NCBI RefSeq assembly: GCF_001659605.2
Contig: NC_035169.2
Coordinates: 19,220,263-19,284,262, forward strand
Source: Manihot esculenta
Taxonomy: Eukaryota; Streptophyta; Magnoliopsida; Malpighiales; Euphorbiaceae
Reading direction: 5' to 3'
DNA length: 64,000 nt
Shown here: positions 22,801 through 33,694 of the stretch, one piece after another
Layout of the letters: each line of letters begins with the position of its first letter
Numbering within the stretch: the stretch's first letter is position 1
Position numbers and translations under genes: made by a program
Notes under the pieces: generated by a model
What the model was told of the DNA's origin: nothing
Databases searched by the model: none
What the model saw: the letters and a program-made list of their open reading frames with translations, nothing else

Positions 22801-24736
22801 AAACGACGAGCCTGAAGGGCTGAAATCAAACCTCTGGGTGTACCTCTCCTGTCTCCTCTGAAGACACACTCTGACCCATCCTGGTCTCTGAGACTCACTA
22901 TCTTCTCTCTACAGTCCAAGGTAGCACTATATGCAGATAGCCAATCCATCCCTAGAATGACATCAAAATCTGTCAAATCTAGAACCACAAGGTCAGCTGG
23001 AAGGCATCTACCCTCTATGAACACTGGACTGAAACGATAGACGGACACTGCCACTGATGGGTCACATTTAGGTCCACTGACCCAGAGAGGATACTTTAAC
23101 TCAAAACTGATCAAACCCAATCTCTCTATGGCTCTCGAAGCAATAAAGGAATGAGAAGCACCGGGGTCCATCAAAGCATACACATCTGAACACCCAATGA
23201 TGAGATTACCTGACACCACTATGTTTGATGTGTTAGCCTCCTCCTGTGTCACAGTGAAAATCCGTGCTGGGGCTACCGGATTTCCACCTCGGGAACCTGC
23301 TGCTGAAGTAGAGGCTGCCCCTCTCCCTCTACCTCTGCCACTACTCTGAGGCATGACTGGAGCTACTGGCTGTACCACACTGCCTAAACTCATATGCTGG
23401 GATGGTGCAAAAGTCACCTGAGGACAATCCCGAGCAATATGCCCTTCCTGTCCACATCTAAAACAAGCTGTAGATCCCAACCGACAAACTCCTCCATGTG
23501 GTTTTCCGCATCTTCTGTATACAGGAATTGTGCCAGAGCTTGAGCCACTACCTATTCCCAGACCTGACTTGACTTTACTCCAGAACTTACTCTTTGTTCC
23601 TTTTGCTCTATCCCATCTCTTGCTGCCTGACGTGCCTGAACTGGGGGCTTTAGAACCCGAAGCCTGTGCCTTTGACTGTTTCTGAATATTGGCACTAGCT
23701 TCCATTTTCCTGGCTGCGTCCACTATCGTGTGGAAACTCTCCTTTTCTGCTGGAAGAATCAAGGAAGAATACCTGGGATGCAGTCTCATAGTATATCTCC
23801 TTGCCTTCTTCTGATCAGTATCATAGGCTTGACCCACATACTGAAGCAAATCCAGGAACTTATCTGTGAATTCCTCAACACTCATCTCATCTGTCTGTCT
23901 CAACTGTTCGAACTCTATTACTTTCATCTCCCTAGAACTGTCAGGAAAAGCCCACCCTGCAAACTCATTGGCGAACTCTCCCCAAGACATACTGTTCATC
24001 CTGGGTTCCACATAAGTGTAAACCCTGCCATCTCAATGGCTCTACTATCATCAGCTCCCAACTCACTGGTTATCAGTCTAACTGATATGAGGTATTCAAA
24101 TGGATCATCTCCCGTGTTATATTTAGGAGCATCCAATTTCAAGTACTCCGTCATTTGTACCTTACCTCCAGATGAGCTAGGTTGATGTCTGTCAACAACA
24201 GGGGCTACTGGTTCTGGTGGTGGTGGTACTGGGTCATTTGACTCTGGGTGTGCTGCACTTGGATGGGTAGGGGAAGGTGGATACATCGGATATGGTGGAT
24301 AGTAAGGATAAGGCATATATGGCATGTAAAGGGGATATGGGACAAAACTAGAGTACTCCGACATACCTCCCATCGGAAACTCTGGATCCTGCGAAAAGGC
24401 TGGATAGCCAAAACCTGAGGCCTAAGCACCTCCCTACGACTCTCCCATACCTTCCTCAAATCTGCCTACACCCATACTATCATCCCTAGACTGATCAATC
24501 TCCATAGCCTCCCTCCTTTCCTCTGATCTTCCTCCCCTAGCTATACCTCTTCTGCTCTCGTCTACAGACCTTCTCGGGTCTATTGACGTACCTTCCCTGC
24601 TAGATCTCTGAGACCTTGCCCTTGGCAATGCAGGAGGACGAGCAGCTGGTCTCTCACTCTCTGGTGGGACTCCAGTCAATCGAGTTGATCGACGAGTTCC
24701 TCTCATCTTTACTCTCTGAAAAACAATACATAACAT
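19827..24736 (-). pseudogene. Gag-Pol with chromodomain, broken (element C)
   Basis: Same layout as A's polyprotein. It starts near MRGTRRSTRLTG and ends [14 protein letters not shown]...YPYLF. Lesions against A are: stop TAG at 24434-24436 (GAG in A); stop TAG at 24422-24424 (CAG in A); a 34-bp deletion near 24015 removing the codons for [11 protein letters not shown] and shifting frame; stop TAG near 21222 (CAG in A, between RNase H and the integrase finger); and stop TAG at 20028-20030 (CAG in A, before the chromodomain). Between lesions the frames are long: 929 aa covers Gag core, zinc knuckle, protease [16 protein letters not shown] and RNase H, and 392 aa covers integrase. It could not make a full protein. 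Confidence 0.95.
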
Positions 24737-24918
24737 AGCACTTTAGCACATAAACATCACATATCAATAATGCACATGCAAAACTCATGGCATATCATAG
24801 TAATAATAGATAGGACTCATCACCCTATCCTAGTGGACATGATTTCCTATTGTGCTTGACCACTTCTAACCTCTATGAGCCCAACACTGTCTCTATAGGT
24901 CCGATCATGTGAACCTAG

Positions 24919-24931
24919 GGCTCTGATACCA
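24919..24931 (-). other. Primer binding site, element C
   Basis: GGCTCTGATACCA on the plus strand, 3 bases from the 5' LTR. Confidence 0.95.
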
Positions 24932-24934
24932 ATC

Positions 24935-27161
24935 TGTAACGACCCCAAAATGGACCGTCACCGGCGCTAGGATTCAGGTCGGCTTAAGGCCGCCAGAACC
25001 CGTAGCAAGCCTGCTATACTCTCTGTGTACCTGTAAACTCATACATGATCATACATTTTCTGTGAAAATAAAAACTCTTTTCTGAACCAAGGCTTAACCT
25101 GTGCATGCACTATCTCTGTACTCTATACTCTGTACTCTGTACCCCTGACTAGAGCTTGCTCTAGATGGGTTAACTCATACCTGTTAAGCCTGGTGTTTCA
25201 CATACAGTAAAAACATATATACATATTCAGATCATGTACATCATTACTAAGTCAAGCACCTTTCTAACTTTATACACTACTCTTACATCTCTTTAATATT
25301 ACATGTCCACTCTAAGCTATTACATTACAAATCTCTTTACTCTTTACTCTTTTGGCACTCTGCTGATCTCCTCTTTACACTATACACTGAACCTGCAACA
25401 CTGGGGTTCAGGGAGTGGGATGAGCTCTATAGCCCAGTGAGTAGAACAGTAAAACATCTCAGTAAAAGATGATCTCATGGAATGCACCATATCACAGACA
25501 ATCCACATCAAGAGTAAACCTGTCACCACATAGTCCCAGTAACTCTGTGCCAGGGCGTAGCATCGAGCACCTGGTCTTCCTGTCATATATGTATATGTGT
25601 ATATAACACCTCTGTACTTACCATTGCCAGGGCGTAGTCAAAGGCTCCTGGTCTTTACTATACCTGCCAGGGCGTAGTCAAAGGCTCCTGGACTTCCTGT
25701 CTGAGACTATTGGATCATTCAGCATTCACCCACATCCACAAATAACTATGTAATGCAACATATTCGTGGATACTAATGCAATCAACCTATTGCATAATCA
25801 TGACGCATGAGATATGCTAAAACATTTCATTGTGCAAGTAAAAGAGTTAAGTTTCGTTCCACTCACCTCTGGCTACCTGGACTGACTGACTCTGCAGGCT
25901 CTGAAAACTCTGGAGCAGTACTCACTGCTGCTCTCTCTGGTTCCTCTGGTCTGTACCTATACAGATAGACTCAAATGAGGGACCAAACAAGCTTATGACC
26001 AACTCTATTAAACTTCCCAAGAATTCCCTTAAACTCACTCTAACATTCATGTAAAGCATGCAAAGGAAAGCTGGACAGAACACTTTCGGCGGCAGGTTCG
26101 GCGGCCGAAAGTCCTCTCCAGAGACGAAACTCAAGCACCTTCGGCGGCCGAATCTCTACTTTCGACTGTCGAACCCTTTCGGGGGCAAGTTTCGGAGGCC
26201 AAAAGGCACTCCAGAGATGAAAGTCTCTAACCTTCGGTGGCACCTTCGGCGGCCAAACTTCCCTCCAGAGCCGAAAGTCCAAAAGCTCGGGGGCAAGCTT
26301 GGGCAGCCGAAGCCACCTCCTCACACCTCCTCAGGGGTTCGGCGGCCGAATGTACCTTCGGCTGCCGAACCTGAGTTCATTAGCAGGGCAGAAACTTGCC
26401 CTGCCTCTCGCCAAATGCACCAAACTCCTCTCCAACTTCACACCACACTTCCTCAACGTGCATACAGTCATGTATATGCTCAAAGGGTTCAAAAACTACC
26501 TAAAAACCCCAAACATACAACACAAACAACACAGAAACAAGCTCTATGCACAAAATCATCAAAACCTCTCTTTTTAACCTATTCATGCAACTCTCTCCAT
26601 AAACCCCATAAAACCTTCAGAAAACATAAAAACAAGCTCAGGATCTTCAGTTACCTCTTGAAACCAAGAAGATGAACGATCCTAACGTGGAGTTTTGGAG
26701 CAACTCTTTTTCAAACTCTCCAAACTTCACAACTTTGAGTTTTTAGCTTAAAACCTTCAAAAGATCACAAAAACGAATCAAATCTTTGCATGATTTCATG
26801 AAAACATGAAGAACTACTCACAAAGGACAGAGTTTCACCTCAACAAGTGAAAGAAACGGTGCTCTTACCGCTTCAACCGACTGAGGGCCATTTATAGGTG
26901 GCTGGCCAGACCACCTTCGGCGGCCACACGTGAAACCGAAAGCCATGCATGTTCGGCGGCCAAACCTCAACTTCGGCGGCCGAACCTGGCTTTTCTGCCT
27001 TGGTTCATTTCACTCAAAAACTTAGTTCTTTATACTTTAACACTATGAAACATACCAAAACATTTGAGAAAAACATAAATCTCACCCTTCTAGAAACGTC
27101 CGACATCCGAAACTCCATCGGAACGTAGAATTTCGATGCCGGACTCTAGCCGGGTATTACA
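24935..27161 (-). repeat. 5' LTR of C (2227 bp)
   Basis: Closely matches the 3' LTR; 7 bp shorter by one TACAGAG-type unit, plus scattered substitutions (for example GTCGGC/GTCAGC after the start). The TATA box is at plus-strand 26889-26896 (CATTTATA). Confidence 0.94.
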
Positions 27162-27766
27162 CCTCTCTACCCAAACCTCCATAAAACCTCTGTAAAACAT
27201 TAAAACACGTTCAAGATCTTCCCTTACCTCTTGTAAACAAGAAGATGAACAATCTGAACAAAGAAAGATGAACCAACTCGTCTTCAAACGCACCAAACCT
27301 CAAAACTTCACTTTTTAACTCAAACCCTTCAAAACCACAACAAAACACCTTAAAACTTTGCAAACTTTGATAAAACCATGAGGATGAGTCATGGAGAACG
27401 TGGCCTCACCTCTGTCTATGACCTGGAGGCAACACTTTTCTATTTCACCGACTAGAGGCGCTGATATAGAGGGCTGACCGCTTCAGCTTCGGCAGCCGAA
27501 TCGTATGCAAAACCATGCAATCGTTCGGCGGCCGAACATGAACTTCGGGGGCCGAATCTAAAGCACTTTCGGCGGCCGAACTTTACCTTCAGCGGTCGAA
27601 CCTGGCAATTGTCCCCATAGTCTTTTCTCTTCACAACTTATCCTATATCATTCAAAACCTTTAAAATACTTAAAAACATTTTCTCTTCCCCTTCTAGAAA
27701 ACTCTGACATCCTTGAACTCCACCGGACGGTAAGAATTCCGATGCCTAATCTAGCCGGGTATTACA
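27162..27766 (-). repeat. B 5' LTR, part 3 (U3 side)
   Basis: On the element strand it holds the U3 start (27766), palindromes near 27590-27490, leader, and the intron donor CAAGAG/GTAAGGG (near 27230). It ends at the C insertion. It is followed at 27767 by TCAAA, the likely TSD of B in element S. Confidence 0.83.
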
Positions 27767-27799
27767 TCAAATATATACATATATGATACCATTATACCA

Positions 27800-27812
27800 T
27801 TCTCCCCCTTTT
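27800..27812 (-). other. Polypurine tract candidate, element S
   Basis: The plus strand has TTCTCCCCCTTTT, i.e. AAAAGGGGGAGAA on the element strand, about 80 bp after the ORF3 stop. Confidence 0.65.
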
Positions 27813-27890
27813 GACATCATCAAAAACAAAAGAAATCACAATACCAAAAGAGGAGAAAAAAATAAGAGCAATTATATAAACAAAGAAAAT

Positions 27891-29189
27891 TCACTGAGGA
27901 GGCTGAGGAGGTGGCACTCCAGATGACTGCTGAAGGAAGTGCAAAATCTGTCTCTGCTGCTCGATCAGGGTCTGCTGCTGGTCTGTAAGTCGTGCTAACT
28001 ACTGCTCCATCTGAGTCTGGCGATCAGATATCTGAGTCTGGTGATCAGACATCTGAGCCTCGCGATCAAACATCTGAGCAACCTGCACCTTCAAACGACC
28101 CATGGCATCATACAGATCAGATGCAGTCCGAGAAGATGTACCCTGCTCGGTGGACCGCCCGGTACTAGCATCGCCTCTGGGAGCTCGATCTGTCTCAAGA
28201 TCAGCAGGAGAAACATCATCTGACTCCTCATCAGAAACATCATGTGCCTATGCTGCTGCATGTGCTGCTCTGCGGGCTGCAAAATCTCTCCTAGAATTAT
28301 AAAATTCATTGCCTCTCCTAGTCAGACCCATGGGGAGGAGGGTAGCCTCAGTGTAAAGGGTATACTCACTAGACAAGGGTAAGGCAGACTCAGTACCTAG
28401 GTCAACCCCTAGAGCTCGAAGAAGAAGAGTAAGATGACGACCAAAGGGGAGACAACCTCGACTCAGCCTAAGGGATTCTACTATAGAGTGAATCATAATA
28501 TGTGGCAGGTTAAGGGCTTGACCCTCTAGCAGACAGGACACTACAAACATGTCAGAGTAGGAGAGTGCAGTCCTATGACCCGCTCTAGGGAGAATCTCAT
28601 AGGTGACTATGTGGTGAACAACTTTAGGGAGAGTGGTGAGGTCACAGGCCTTAAGCCTAGAGGGCTCCTCACGATCTACATCTCCTGAAATAATCCTAGT
28701 CTGGTGAAGGGAAGAGACCTCACCAGTGATCCACTTATGAGTGGTGGAGACAAAAGCCCCAGAGTTGGAGACACCTAGATGCCGAGCAATGATGTCAGGA
28801 GTGAGGAGAACTCTTTGACCATTTACAAAACTGACCAGGTGGGGGGAAGTATGACGGGTAAAGGTGTGTAGGTTTGCATAGAACTCCCTAACAATCCTAG
28901 GATGGCTGTCTGATGGAGTGATAAGAAGGTGCTCCCAACCCTGGACTTTGAAAGGCTGAAGGAATCCCTGAGAGCGAAAGAGCTGAACAATATTAGCATG
29001 AACTGTTCTCCCAGGATGAACAAACCTGAGAGAAAAAGGCTGAAAAGCTGGATCCTCCTCTCTAACTATAGGAAACTCAAAGGGGGGAGAGGCAGGAGGG
29101 TCTGGGGAGGGGGACCTAGGAGCCTCAGACTGTCTACTGGATTGACCTCTAAAATATGGATGAATACGAGCAGTGGATTTTCTACCCAT
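27891..29189 (-). pseudogene. ORF3 of copia element S (plant transposon protein domain-like), two stops
   Basis: The first open segment encodes 313 aa starting MGRKSTARIHPYF, with REFYANL, a hydrophobic core and SCLLEGQALNLPHIM. This resembles the plant protein family labelled 'putative plant transposon protein' in databases (from memory, not searched). It ends at TAG (28248-28250), but the frame continues as acidic and then Gln-rich sequence (heptad-like repeats of QTQISDRQTQM). This is cut by a second TAG (27999-28001, directly after a CAG) and ends at TGA (27891-27893), giving about 432 codons in all. Function is unknown; the position matches the env-like ORF of Sireviruses. No membrane segment or signal peptide was seen. 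Confidence 0.72.
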
Positions 29190-29474
29190 TTTTAAACACA
29201 GCAGCTAAAGAGGCAATGATACAGAAGAGACAAGCCCAAAAACAGAAAGCTAACTATAAGCAACATTGCCACAAAAACTTAGCCTATAAACAACACAAAG
29301 GCCAACCAATAAGCATAATAACTCTCACATAACAACTAATCATCCATTATTGCACCATATGTAATATAAAGAGAGCTAACAATATGAAATATAAAGAGAG
29401 CAATAAAACAAAAAAAATAATAACAGGCAGTTTTTATATAAATTCCCAGCTAATAACAAGATAACCCAGCTAAT

Positions 29475-29745
29475 CATAACAATAAGATAACCCAGCTAAT
29501 CAGTTATTGCACCATGTCCATATTTAAAACCAGAAATAATAATAATAATAATAATAATTCTGATTGCTTCATAATTTGCAAAAGCACAAACAATTATGTA
29601 AAACAAAACCAAACAAATAAAACAACCCAGCTAAACATAACAATAAGATAACCCAGCTAATCAGTTATTGCACCATGCCCATATTTAAAACCAGAAATAA
29701 TAATAATAATAAAAAAAAATTCTGATTGCTTCATAAATTGTAGAA
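29475..29745. repeat. Tandem duplication, about 160-bp period, in the S spacer
   Basis: CATAACAATAAGATAACCC begins a copy at about 29475 and another at about 29635. Both run through GTTATTGCACCATG, an AAT microsatellite (29534-29558 and about 29695-29710) and TTCTGATTGCTTCATAA. The spacer around it is A-rich, with repeated ACCCAGCTAA motifs. Confidence 0.85.
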
Positions 29746-30149
29746 CCAAAAAAAAAACGGTACACCAAAACAAACCAAATAACATAACCCAGCTAACAAC
29801 ATGTATATATTAAGAAAAAATATACCCGGCAGATTTTATATGCCAAAAAAAAATTATCAAAACCACAGTCCTAGGCAGATAGGAGATGAAAAGACAATAA
29901 CAAATCAACAGAAAATAAGGAAAAAAACCCATAAAAATAGAGAGAGAAAACAAAAACTTACCCAAATGAAAAAGCTCCAAACGGGTTTCTTGAGAAGAAA
30001 AGAAACTGATTTTTGGGTTTTCAGACAAGAAAAAAGAGTAAAAATGGAGGTTTTTGAGGGAAAATGGCTCAGAAACAGCAGATTTTTGAGAGGGAGAACG
30101 AAGGGAGCTTCGGGGAGAGAGAGAAAGCTTCGGGGGAGAGAGAGAGTCG

Positions 30150-30340
30150 CGCGAGGAAGACGATGAGCTGTCGCGGGGGCTTTTAAGGAGCGCGCAGTTT
30201 CGGCGGCCGAACTATGCTTCGGCGACCGAAAATGGGCAATTTTAGGAGGCCGAACTTAACCTTTGGCGGCCGAAATGTAACAAGGTTCGGCGGCCGAATA
30301 AAATGTTAAGCGGCCGAAAAAGAGAAACGAAAAAGACAAA
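30150..30340 (-). promoter_or_regulatory. Candidate internal promoter for ORF3 in S
   Basis: On the element strand: palindromes at 30298-30286 and 30211-30199 (perfect TTCGGCCGCCGAA) plus variants, then CTTAAAAG (about 30187-30180). A CT-rich tract (CTCTCTCTCTCC, about 30150-30100) and a good donor TTTGG/GTAAGTTTT (near 29963) follow, before ORF3 at 29189. The layout of palindromes, TATA-like site, pyrimidine patch and leader intron looks like a plant promoter. This is inference only. Confidence 0.4.
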
Positions 30341-30531
30341 AAAATTTCCCGCTTTTCATATTGCCCTTGAAATTGAAGGTTAGGGGGCCGAATGTGCCTC
30401 CGAACCTGGAATTTTAGGCTTCCCTCTCCCTTTCTTTTTTTTTTTTTTTTAAAAAAAAATTAAAACTATATCAAACAATGTGACAGACTTTCAAAAAAGA
30501 TAATCAAAATAAAAAAATAATAAAAATACAC

Positions 30532-33500
30532 TCAACAAGCAACACCATCTAGCATTCCCAATTCCCTTTTAATGAAGTTAAATCTTTCTTCATTTAAGGG
30601 TTTAGTGAAAATATCAGCTAATTGGTTGTTTGTATCCACAAATTCAAGAACAACATCTCCATTTAATACATAATCACTAATGAAATGATGTCTAATGTCA
30701 ATATGCTTAGTTCTAGAATGTTGAATGGGGTTCTTGGTTAGATTGATTACACTTGTATTATCACATTTAATAGGAATGTGATCAAGAGACACTTCAAAGT
30801 CCCTTAATTGTTGCTTAATCCAAAGGATTTGACTATAACAAAGACCCGCCGCCACATATTCGGCTTCGGCGGTTGAAAGTGCAACCGAATTTTGTTTCTT
30901 GCTACACCAAGAAACAAGAGATTGTCCTAGAAGTTGACAAGTACCCGAAGTACTTTTCCTATCAAGAATGCTTCCGGCAAAGTCGGCATCCGAGTAGGAA
31001 CATAAACTAAAAGATGTACTTCTAGGATACCATAACCCCAAATGCAATGAACCATTTAAATATCTAAGAATGCGTTTAACGGCATGCAAATGAGACACTT
31101 TAGGACAAGATTGAAAACGTGCACATAAGCATACGGAAAACATAATATTCGGTCTAGATGCAGTGAGATATAAAAGGCTTCCAATCATACCTCTATAGAG
31201 CTTTTCATCAATTGGCTTACCCTTTTCATCCTTGTCAAGCTTGGTGTTTGTGCTCATTGGAGTTCTACTAGGCTTGCTATTCTCCATTCCAAACCTTTTG
31301 ATTAGCTCCTTTGTGTATTTGGCTTGGTTGATGAAGATGCCATCCTTAGCTTGTTTGATTTGAAGCCCAAGGAAGAATTTGAGTTCTCCCATCATGCTCA
31401 TCTCAAACTCACTTTTCATAACTTTTGAAAACTCTTCACACAAACACACATTAGTAGCACCAAATATGATATCATCAACATATATTTGCACTACAAGGAT
31501 GTCATTTTCATGATTTTTGACAAAGAGTGTTGTATCCACTTTGCCTTTTGAAAAACCATTTTGCAAAAGAAAGTTGCTTAGTCTTTCATACCAAGCTCTT
31601 GGAGCTTGTTTTAAACCATATAAGGCTTTAGACAATTTAAAAACATGATTTGGAAGGTCATGATTTTCAAACCCCGGAGGTTGCTCAACATAAACCTCCT
31701 CCTCAATAAAACCATTTAAAAATGCACTTTTCACATCCATTTGAAAGAGATTAAAATTCATGTATGATGCATATGCAAGCAAGATTCTAATGGCTTCTAA
31801 TCTAGCTACGGGGGCAAATGTTTCATCATAGTCTATGCCCTACTCTTGGTTATAGCCTTTAGCTACCAACCTAGCTTTGTTTCTAATGATATTGCCATCT
31901 TCATCAAGCTTATTTCTAAACACCCATTTGGTGCCTATGGTGGGGTGATGTTTTGGTCTAGAAACTAAGGTCCAAACCTTGTTTCTTTCAAATTGGTTGA
32001 GTTCTTCTTGCATAGCAAGAACCCAACTCTCATCACTAATAGCCTCATCTATAGAATTAGGTTCAATATGAGATATGAAAGCAATATTATTACATACATG
32101 TCTAATAGAGGAACTAGTTGTTACCCCTTGTGATGCATCACCAATTATTTGATCCTTGGGGTGATCTTTCTTGTAGGTCCAATCCTTTGGCAAGTCATAT
32201 TGGACTCCTTGACTTTGTGTAATTTGCATTTGTTGCTCTTGAAGTCCAACTTCATCTTCTATTGCCTCTATTGAATCCTCCTTGGGTTGACTTTGATCTC
32301 CATGAGGTTGAGGATCTTCAATGGTCAACTCATCAAGGTTACCTACAAGATCATCATCACAAGATACCTCTTTTCTAGGAGCAAAGGGATTAGATTCATC
32401 CAAAACAACATGCATTGACTCTTCAACTATCAAGGTTCTTTTATTGAATACTCTATATGATTTACTAGATATAGAGTATCCTAAAAAGATACCTTCATCG
32501 GTTTTGGAGTCAAATTTGCCTAGATTATCCTTGTTGTTTAATATGAAGCATTTACAACCAAAAACTCTAAAATAACTAACTCTAGGTTTCCTTCCATTCC
32601 AAAGCTCATAAGGAGTCTTATTTAAGAGAGGTCTAATTAAAACTCTATTTGAAACATAACAAGCCGTATTTATGGCTTCCGCCCAAAAATAAGTAGGTAA
32701 ATTATACTCTCTTAACATAGTCCTCCCCATATCTAAAAGAGTTCTATTTTTTCTTTCAACAACACCATTTTGTTGGGGAGTCCTAGGAGATGAGAAATTA
32801 TGAGTGATCCCTAACTTATTACAAAAGACTTCAAATTTTTCATTTTCAAATTCTCTACCATGATCACTCCTTATTGAAGAAATTTGAAAACCCTTTTCAT
32901 TTTGAACTTTCTTTGAAAATCTTTTAAAAGCATCAAAACAATCATCCTTATGAGCAAGGAACACAACCCAAGAATACCTAGAGTAGTCATCAACTATAAC
33001 AAAACCATAATGCATGCCACTAAGACTAGCTACTCTAGTTGGACCAAATAAATCCATATGCAAGAGTTGCAAAGGTCTAGAAGAGATTACCTTATTAATA
33101 GCTTTAAAAGAACTCTTAACTTACTTACCCATTTGACATGCATCACATACTTTGTCCTTTTCATATTTGATCTTTGGAAGGCCATCAACTAGCTCATCTT
33201 TGCTCAAATTTTTGAGGAGATCCATGCTAGCATGAGAAAGCCTTCTATGCCAAATCCAAGAGTTATCACTAATAGACACAAAGCACTTCATATCTAGGTT
33301 AGTCATAGCTTGTAAATCAATAAGATAAATATTTTCAACTCTTTCACCAACAAACAATATTTTGTTATCCGACATTCTAGAAACAAAACATGATTTTGGT
33401 TCAAAGATAACTCTACAACCTTTATCATATAATTGACTTACACTTAATAAATTATGTTTTAAACCATAAACTAAGAGAACTTTATTAAGAATAGGAGAGT

Positions 33501-33681
33501 TTTCCTTACCGACTTTACCTATGCCAACAATTTTACCTTTTCCATTGTCTCTAAAAGTTACTTGTCCACTTCCGTCTTTCTTTTCAAGAGAGATGAAGTG
33601 ACTTGAATTTCCGGTCATGTGCCTTGAACATCCACTATCTAGATACCATTTGCTTTCAATTTTTGAGGATTTCAAGCACAC
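30532..33681 (-). pseudogene. Copia Pol (protease-integrase-RT-RNase H), broken, element S
   Basis: Domains in minus-strand order: protease KWYLDSGCSRHMTG (33650s); GAG-pre-integrase finger HRRLSH...CDACQMGK; integrase core with MDLFGP, IRSDHGREF and NGVVERKNR (the D, D, E residues); RT with MDVKSAFLNG and YVDDIIFG; RNase H with LSTAEAEYVAA and KHIDIRHHF, ending LGMLDGVAC. Stops interrupt it after QMGK (TAA near 33121, likely from CAA) and after KGYNQE (TAG near 31840, where related proteins read on into GIDYDE). Entry from gag also needs a frame change near a T-run at about 33690. The family normally has one long pol frame of about 1100-1400 codons. Confidence 0.92.
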
Positions 33682-33694
33682 CTAAAAAAAGAAT

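Larger units (their letters stand above)
17516..27161 (-). mobile_element. Element C: full-length but broken Ty3/gypsy element
   Basis: Minus-strand element with 3' LTR 17516-19749, PPT, Gag-Pol remnants 19827-24736, PBS 24919-24931 and 5' LTR 24935-27161. The flanking 5-mers are CGTCT (17511-17515) and CCTCT (27162-27166), a TSD with one mismatch. It is inserted in the intron of B's 5' LTR. It belongs with G and E1 by LTR ends (GAGTCCGGCAT-type) and with A by Gag wording. Confidence 0.94.
3526..27766 (-). mobile_element. Element B: old degenerate Ty3/gypsy element, host of A, C and D
   Basis: The B pieces are the 3' LTR fragment 3526-3927, internal remnants 3928-6288, and the 5' LTR in three parts (6289-7198, 16723-17515, 27162-27766). 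The parts join in order once A (with TSD ATACA) and C are removed, giving an LTR of about 2.3 kb that ends TAGCCGGGTATTACA at 27766. D cuts off the left end of B's 3' LTR. B itself lies in copia element S, just beyond S's polypurine tract. The internal region is only about 2.3 kb, so most of RT, RNase H and integrase has been deleted. Confidence 0.85.

Noticed and set aside
29801..30166. 121-codon plus-strand frame rich in Lys/Arg
   Set aside because: Antisense to the CT-rich leader and spacer of S; composition follows the purine tract.
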